DNA of 64,000 nucleotides, from contig JAHIVH010000047.1 of NCBI GenBank assembly GCA_018816735.1, forward strand, positions 1-64,000. The letters are read 5' to 3'. Under the pieces are notes generated by a model, which ran no database searches, was not told the origin of the DNA, and worked only from the letters and a program-made list of their open reading frames with translations. How positions within the stretch are numbered: position 1 is the first letter of the stretch; every line of letters starts with the position of its first letter. The translations under genes were made by a program, and so were the position numbers. This document shows positions 60,612-64,000 of the stretch, in pieces. Origin of the DNA: Pseudomonadota bacterium. Its GTDB lineage: Bacteria; Desulfobacterota; Desulfobacteria; Desulfobacterales; JAHIVH01.

Positions 60612-62000
60612 TTATTTTTTTTCAAGCCTGGCAACGGATTCAATATGGTAGGTATGCGGGAACATATCAACCGGCTGAACCTCTATCACCCTGTAATCAT
60701 TTTTCAGGTGAAGCAGATCCCTTGAAAGCGTCGCGGGATTGCAGGACACATAAACGATTCGCTTTGCAGCCATTCTGACAACCTGGTTTACGACATCCTG
60801 ATGCATGCCGGTTCTTGGCGGGTCGATAATAATCACATCCGGCCTGACCGTCAATCGGGATATCCCATCACGAATATCTCCCTCTATAAACCGGCAATTG
60901 TCAATCCGGTTCCTGAAACAGTTTTTACGGGCATCTTCAACAGCACCAGGAACAATTTCCATCCCCACGATCTCTTTTGCCGCATCCGATAAAAAAATCG
61001 GAATGGTGCCGGTTCCGGAATACAGATCAAGCACCGTTTCACGCCCTGAAAGTTCAGCATAATGTTTTACGATTTCATAAAGGCGCTCTGCCCCTTTTGT
61101 ATTGGTCTGAAAAAATGAATTGGCCGAAATTTCAAATGTGTATGGACCAAGGTCATCAAGGATATAGGCATCGCCAAAAATTTTTTCCTCATATTCTCCG
61201 ACAGCCACACCCGCTTTGCTTGATGTAATATTATTCACCACAGATGTAATTTCCGGATAAGACGTTACAAGGCATTCCGCAAGGGGTTTGATGACATCCG
61301 GCCGGTTATCTGAAGTTATAATATTGACCATCCAGGTATCCTTCGCACTTGAATGGCGAAGCATGAGGAAACGATAATACCCCTCATGGGTTTTCAAATT
61401 ATATACGGGCAGTCCGGATTCCCTGATATACGATCGCACCTCTCCCAATATCCGGTTGCCGAGTTCGGGTTGCAGGTGGCAGGTACGGATATCGATAATC
61501 TTGCTAAACGTTCCGGGAACATGAAGGCCAATACCAAAGCCCCTGTCCGTATCTTCATTTTCAAATTCATCCGGCAGAAGCCACCTTCTGTCCGAACATG
61601 AGAACTCCATTTTATTTCTGTATTGGAAAACTTCAGGAGACGGGATGACGGAATGGACAGGGATATCCTTCAAAAGACCGATATGCGTAAGGGAATCTGA
61701 CACATGTTTTTTCTTGTATTCAAGCTGGCGCGCATAATCGAGAAACTGCCATTTGCATCCCCCGCAATACCCGCTGTAATCACATAGGGAATCTATTCTA
61801 TAGGAAGACGGTTCAAGAATTTCAACCAGCCTTGCTTCTGCATAGCTTTTTTTCTTTTTGTAAACCCTGGCCAGTACCTTGTCAAACGGCACAGACTGAT
61901 CGACAAATACGGCAAATCCGTCAACCTTTGCAAATCCTTTACCCCCAAAAGCAATATCGGTGATGGTCAGTTCAACAATCTGTCCTTTTTTCAGCCCCAT
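60612..62000 (-). CDS. rlmD: 23S rRNA (uracil-5)-methyltransferase, RlmD/RumA family
   Basis: The 462-residue protein has an N-terminal TRAM domain (GQIVELTITDIAFGGKGFAK), the [4Fe-4S] cysteines in CDYSGYCGGCKWQ, a SAM-binding motif VLDLYSGTGTIPIFLSDAAK, DPPRTGMHQDVVNQV, and the catalytic Cys in VYVSCNPATLSRDL. It methylates U1939-type uridine of 23S rRNA or a related tRNA/rRNA site. The exact position is not readable from sequence. It is monocistronic. Confidence 0.9.
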   Translation of the reverse strand: MGLKKGQIVELTITDIAFGGKGFAKVDGFAVFVDQSVPFDKVLARVYKKKKSYAEARLVEILEPSSYRIDSLCDYSGYCGGCKWQFLDYARQLEYKKKHVSDSLTHIGLLKDIPVHSVIPSPEVFQYRNKMEFSCSDRRWLLPDEFENEDTDRGFGIGLHVPGTFSKIIDIRTCHLQPELGNRILGEVRSYIRESGLPVYNLKTHEGYYRFLMLRHSSAKDTWMVNIITSDNRPDVIKPLAECLVTSYPEITSVVNNITSSKAGVAVGEYEEKIFGDAYILDDLGPYTFEISANSFFQTNTKGAERLYEIVKHYAELSGRETVLDLYSGTGTIPIFLSDAAKEIVGMEIVPGAVEDARKNCFRNRIDNCRFIEGDIRDGISRLTVRPDVIIIDPPRTGMHQDVVNQVVRMAAKRIVYVSCNPATLSRDLLHLKNDYRVIEVQPVDMFPHTYHIESVARLEKK

Positions 62001-62138
62001 ACGTTTTATCCCTTAAAAAAAATACGTTTCAATAAAAGTCGATTTGCTTATTCACAGTCACTTATAGTATGGTATAAAAAAACAAAGCTCATATTCATAC
62101 AGCATATGTGCAAAAATACAAATTAAATAAATCTGACC

Positions 62139-62888
62139 ATGGCAGACACCCATCAGCCCGACATTAAAAAATTCGCCAACTGTGAACCGGTTTCATTCCT
62201 GTCAGACGGTTTCAGGTTAAAAGGCATGCTTCATTTGCCGCCTGAAGATGCGCCACCCTGTGTTATCGGTTCACATGGCTTTCTAAGTGACGGCAATTCT
62301 CCGAAACAGATCGCGCTTGCCAATCACCTGAATCAGAAAGGGATTGCCTATTTCAGATTTGATCACAGGGGGTGTGGCACAAGTGAAGGTGTCTTTAAAA
62401 ATGACATGACTTTTGTTGGGCGGTCAAACGATCTTGAAAATGCCATCCTTTTTATCAAAAACCGTCCGGATATGGGTGAAAGGCTGGGTCTTTTCGGAAG
62501 CAGTATGGGAGGTGCATCCGTGATTTCTGTTGCCCCCAGATTCAATCCTGCCGCTATTGTCATACTGGCGGCGCCTGTCAGTCTTTCCACCATCAACACG
62601 AATCCGGAAAACCTTGCAACGCTCCCTCTTTCCGATCCTTCCTCACTTGAAACCAGATTCGACTTCGACCTGACAAAGACACTCCATCATCTGAAAAACA
62701 TCCTCATCTTTCATGGTGAAGCAGATCAGGTCGTACCTGCATCCAATGCAGATGAAATTTTCAGATGCGCCCAAAACCCAAAAAGATTGATCATTCAACA
62801 AAAAGGCGACCACCAGATGAGCGGCGTTCCCCATCAGCTTGAGTTTATCCGGGAAGCGACAAAATGGTTTTTCGAAAGGCTATTATAA
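62139..62888 (+). CDS. Alpha/beta hydrolase
   Basis: The 249-residue protein has the oxyanion-region strand VIGSHGFLSDGNSPKQIALA, the FDHRGCGTSEG motif, the nucleophile elbow LGLFGSSMGGASVI (Ser in G-S-S-M-G), Asp in FHGEADQVVP and His in KGDHQMSG near the C-terminus. This is a complete catalytic triad of a serine hydrolase of the alpha/beta type. The substrate is not known. No signal peptide is present, so it acts in the cytoplasm. It is followed after 36 bases by a pilin-like gene in the same direction. Confidence 0.85.
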   Translation: MADTHQPDIKKFANCEPVSFLSDGFRLKGMLHLPPEDAPPCVIGSHGFLSDGNSPKQIALANHLNQKGIAYFRFDHRGCGTSEGVFKNDMTFVGRSNDLENAILFIKNRPDMGERLGLFGSSMGGASVISVAPRFNPAAIVILAAPVSLSTINTNPENLATLPLSDPSSLETRFDFDLTKTLHHLKNILIFHGEADQVVPASNADEIFRCAQNPKRLIIQQKGDHQMSGVPHQLEFIREATKWFFERLL

Positions 62889-62924
62889 TTTTTTTAATGC
62901 TTTAAACCGGAAGAAGAGGAAAGT

Positions 62925-63350
62925 ATGATTACGGAAAAAGGCTTTACCCTTGTTGAAATTATCGCCGTCCTTGTCGTACTGGGTGTGCTTGCAGCATTTG
63001 TCGTCCCGAAATTTTTCGCCATGCCGGAACAGGCTGAAATCAAATCCCTTCATATCGCTTTAAACGATATGAAAACAAAAGCCAAGAATGCCTATGCAAA
63101 ATCGATAATAAATAGAGATGGAAAGGCAGATACAGATGATTATGACACATTCCAGGAGCTCGGGCTAACGGATATCACTGAAATCCAAAGCACATACAAG
63201 GATTTTGCCGCAGGAGATGCGGGATGGGCGTTCCCGAATGATACCCATATTGAATACACCCTTGCAAACGGCAGCAAAAATACATGGGAATTTGTCCTGA
63301 CTGTCAGCGACCCTGACAATCCACCGGAAATCGTTCTTCAGAAGCAATAG
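62925..63350 (+). CDS. Type IV pilin-like (prepilin) protein
   Basis: A short leader MITEKG is followed by FTLVEIIAVLVVLGVLAAFV, the prepilin peptidase site and N-terminal helix with Glu5 as in type II/IV pseudopilins. The remaining globular part of about 110 residues contains EIKSLHIALNDMKTKAKNAY and DTHIEYTLANGSKNTWEF. It could be a minor pilin or a pseudopilin, since no assembly genes are in the window. GAAAG before the ATG is an acceptable ribosome site. Confidence 0.85.
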   Translation: MITEKGFTLVEIIAVLVVLGVLAAFVVPKFFAMPEQAEIKSLHIALNDMKTKAKNAYAKSIINRDGKADTDDYDTFQELGLTDITEIQSTYKDFAAGDAGWAFPNDTHIEYTLANGSKNTWEFVLTVSDPDNPPEIVLQKQ

Positions 63351-63363
63351 AAGCGCTAACCGG

Positions 63364-64000
63364 TTAGGCCGCAAGCTTTCTTCTTAGCGTTTCAAGGGCA
63401 ATCGCCGCAAACATCTTTTTATTCATTGATCGATTATCAAACGTAAAACAATATCGGGCCGATTCTGTAATCCCAAGCGATGCAAATCCAATGCAGACGG
63501 TCCCCACGGGCTTATCTGCCGTGCCTCCTCCTGGACCGGCGATACCGCTTGTGGCGATACCGTATGTGGCGCCGGAACGTTTTCTGACGCCATCCGCCAT
63601 TTCGCTCACAGTTTCCTCGCTCACCGCACCAAAAGCCGCAAGTGTCCTTTCAGAAACGCCAAGCATATCTGTTTTGGCCGGATTGGAATATGTCACGGCT
63701 GATAAAAGAAAATAATCCGAACTCCCGGCCACATCGGTCAGCATATGCGATATCAGCCCGCCAGTGCAGCTCTCGGCAACCGCAAGGGTCGCGTTCCGGC
63801 CTTTCAGTAATTTCCCGACGGTCTCCTCAAGTGACCGGCCCTCCCTGGAAAAGATAAAATTCCCTATCCTTGTTTCAATCCATGACAGGGCGCTTGCCAT
63901 TTTCTGATCAAGGCTTTCCTTTTCTTCACCTTCAGCATGCAGTTTCACCTGAAGGGTGGGGAAAACCGCTCTGAAGCCAAGCCGGATATCCGGGAAAATG
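63364..64000 (-). CDS. cinA: CinA, competence/damage-inducible protein with NMN-deamidase domain, 5' end outside the window
   Basis: The frame is open to the right edge, so the N-terminus is missing. At the edge the sequence FPDIRLGFRAVFPTLQVKLH matches the end of the N-terminal MoaB-like half of long CinA, so this is not the short PncC form. The visible C-terminal domain (about 160 residues) has the PncC motifs VAESCTGGLISHMLTDVAGS, YSNPAKTDMLGV, GAVSEETVSEMADGVRK and SGIAGPGGGTADKPVGTVCI. The enzyme recycles nicotinamide mononucleotide. It is convergent with the pilin-like gene. Confidence 0.92.
   Translation of the reverse strand, partial: IFPDIRLGFRAVFPTLQVKLHAEGEEKESLDQKMASALSWIETRIGNFIFSREGRSLEETVGKLLKGRNATLAVAESCTGGLISHMLTDVAGSSDYFLLSAVTYSNPAKTDMLGVSERTLAAFGAVSEETVSEMADGVRKRSGATYGIATSGIAGPGGGTADKPVGTVCIGFASLGITESARYCFTFDNRSMNKKMFAAIALETLRRKLAA

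Noticed and set aside
1..64000. tRNA, rRNA, tmRNA, RNase P and CRISPR arrays
   Set aside because: No cloverleaf with an acceptor stem, no regularly spaced repeats and no conserved rRNA or RNase P cores were seen in either strand.

Overview
The window looks like chromosomal DNA of a strictly anaerobic deltaproteobacterium (Desulfobacterota, probably a Desulfobacteraceae-type sulfate reducer). I infer this from gene content: rubrerythrin with a PerR-type Fur regulator, FadH-like and DUF362 iron-sulfur proteins, a fused family-I CoA-transferase, an ALDH/Fe-ADH fusion, a probable selenoprotein, a DUF5714 radical-SAM fusion and PspA/VWA envelope-stress genes. GC content is moderate by eye. No rRNA, tRNA, CRISPR array or intact prophage was found.

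Layout. 1-2.2 kb: 5' part of a porin-like gene with a PstS-like binding protein, then scar tissue (metallo-beta-lactamase fragment and a decayed IS4-family transposase). 2.4-5 kb: a broken aldehyde dehydrogenase/iron alcohol dehydrogenase fusion. 5-15.9 kb: AzlCD exporter, universal stress protein, secreted protein, FadH-like enoate reductase, methyltransferase, RsgA, zinc-ribbon protein, flavodoxin-like reductase, rubrerythrin and PerR with a clear operator. 15.9-21.3 kb: a three-domain radical SAM/methyltransferase/DUF5714 protein with DUF1284, a DUF362 ferredoxin-like protein, and a peroxiredoxin-like lipoprotein whose in-frame TGA is best read as selenocysteine. 21.5-27 kb: a VWA-PspA-membrane protein operon divergent from an OmpR-type two-component system. 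27-32.6 kb: a large lipoprotein and a MEDS protein with a hybrid histidine kinase.

32.6-34.4 kb is a second graveyard: a dndC (DNA phosphorothioation) remnant and a UxaA-family remnant, with an unassigned nested-stem RNA-like motif between them. 34.4-38.1 kb: FMN-dependent 2-hydroxy-acid dehydrogenase and LarA-family operon, then an AAA/DUF4143 ATPase with a long perfect palindrome at its start. 38.1-43.2 kb: spermidine-synthase-like membrane protein, DUF350 protein and DUF4247-like lipoprotein, then small envelope proteins. 43.4-53.7 kb: a C39-like cysteine protease lipoprotein, CoA-transferase, SerC-SerA, a universal stress protein and a subtilase lipoprotein. 53.7-64 kb is mostly housekeeping: RarA, Der, QueE-QueC, a NarL-type regulator, RlmD, a hydrolase, a pilin-like protein and CinA (cut by the window end).

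The best candidates for new biology are the selenocysteine peroxiredoxin-like lipoprotein beside a two-component/PspA/VWA envelope module that shares an ATGTAAA-type motif with it, the radical SAM/MT/DUF5714 fusion, the nested-stem motif at 33.5 kb and the palindrome-led DUF4143 ATPase. All functional statements rest on reading motifs by eye; no database search was run.
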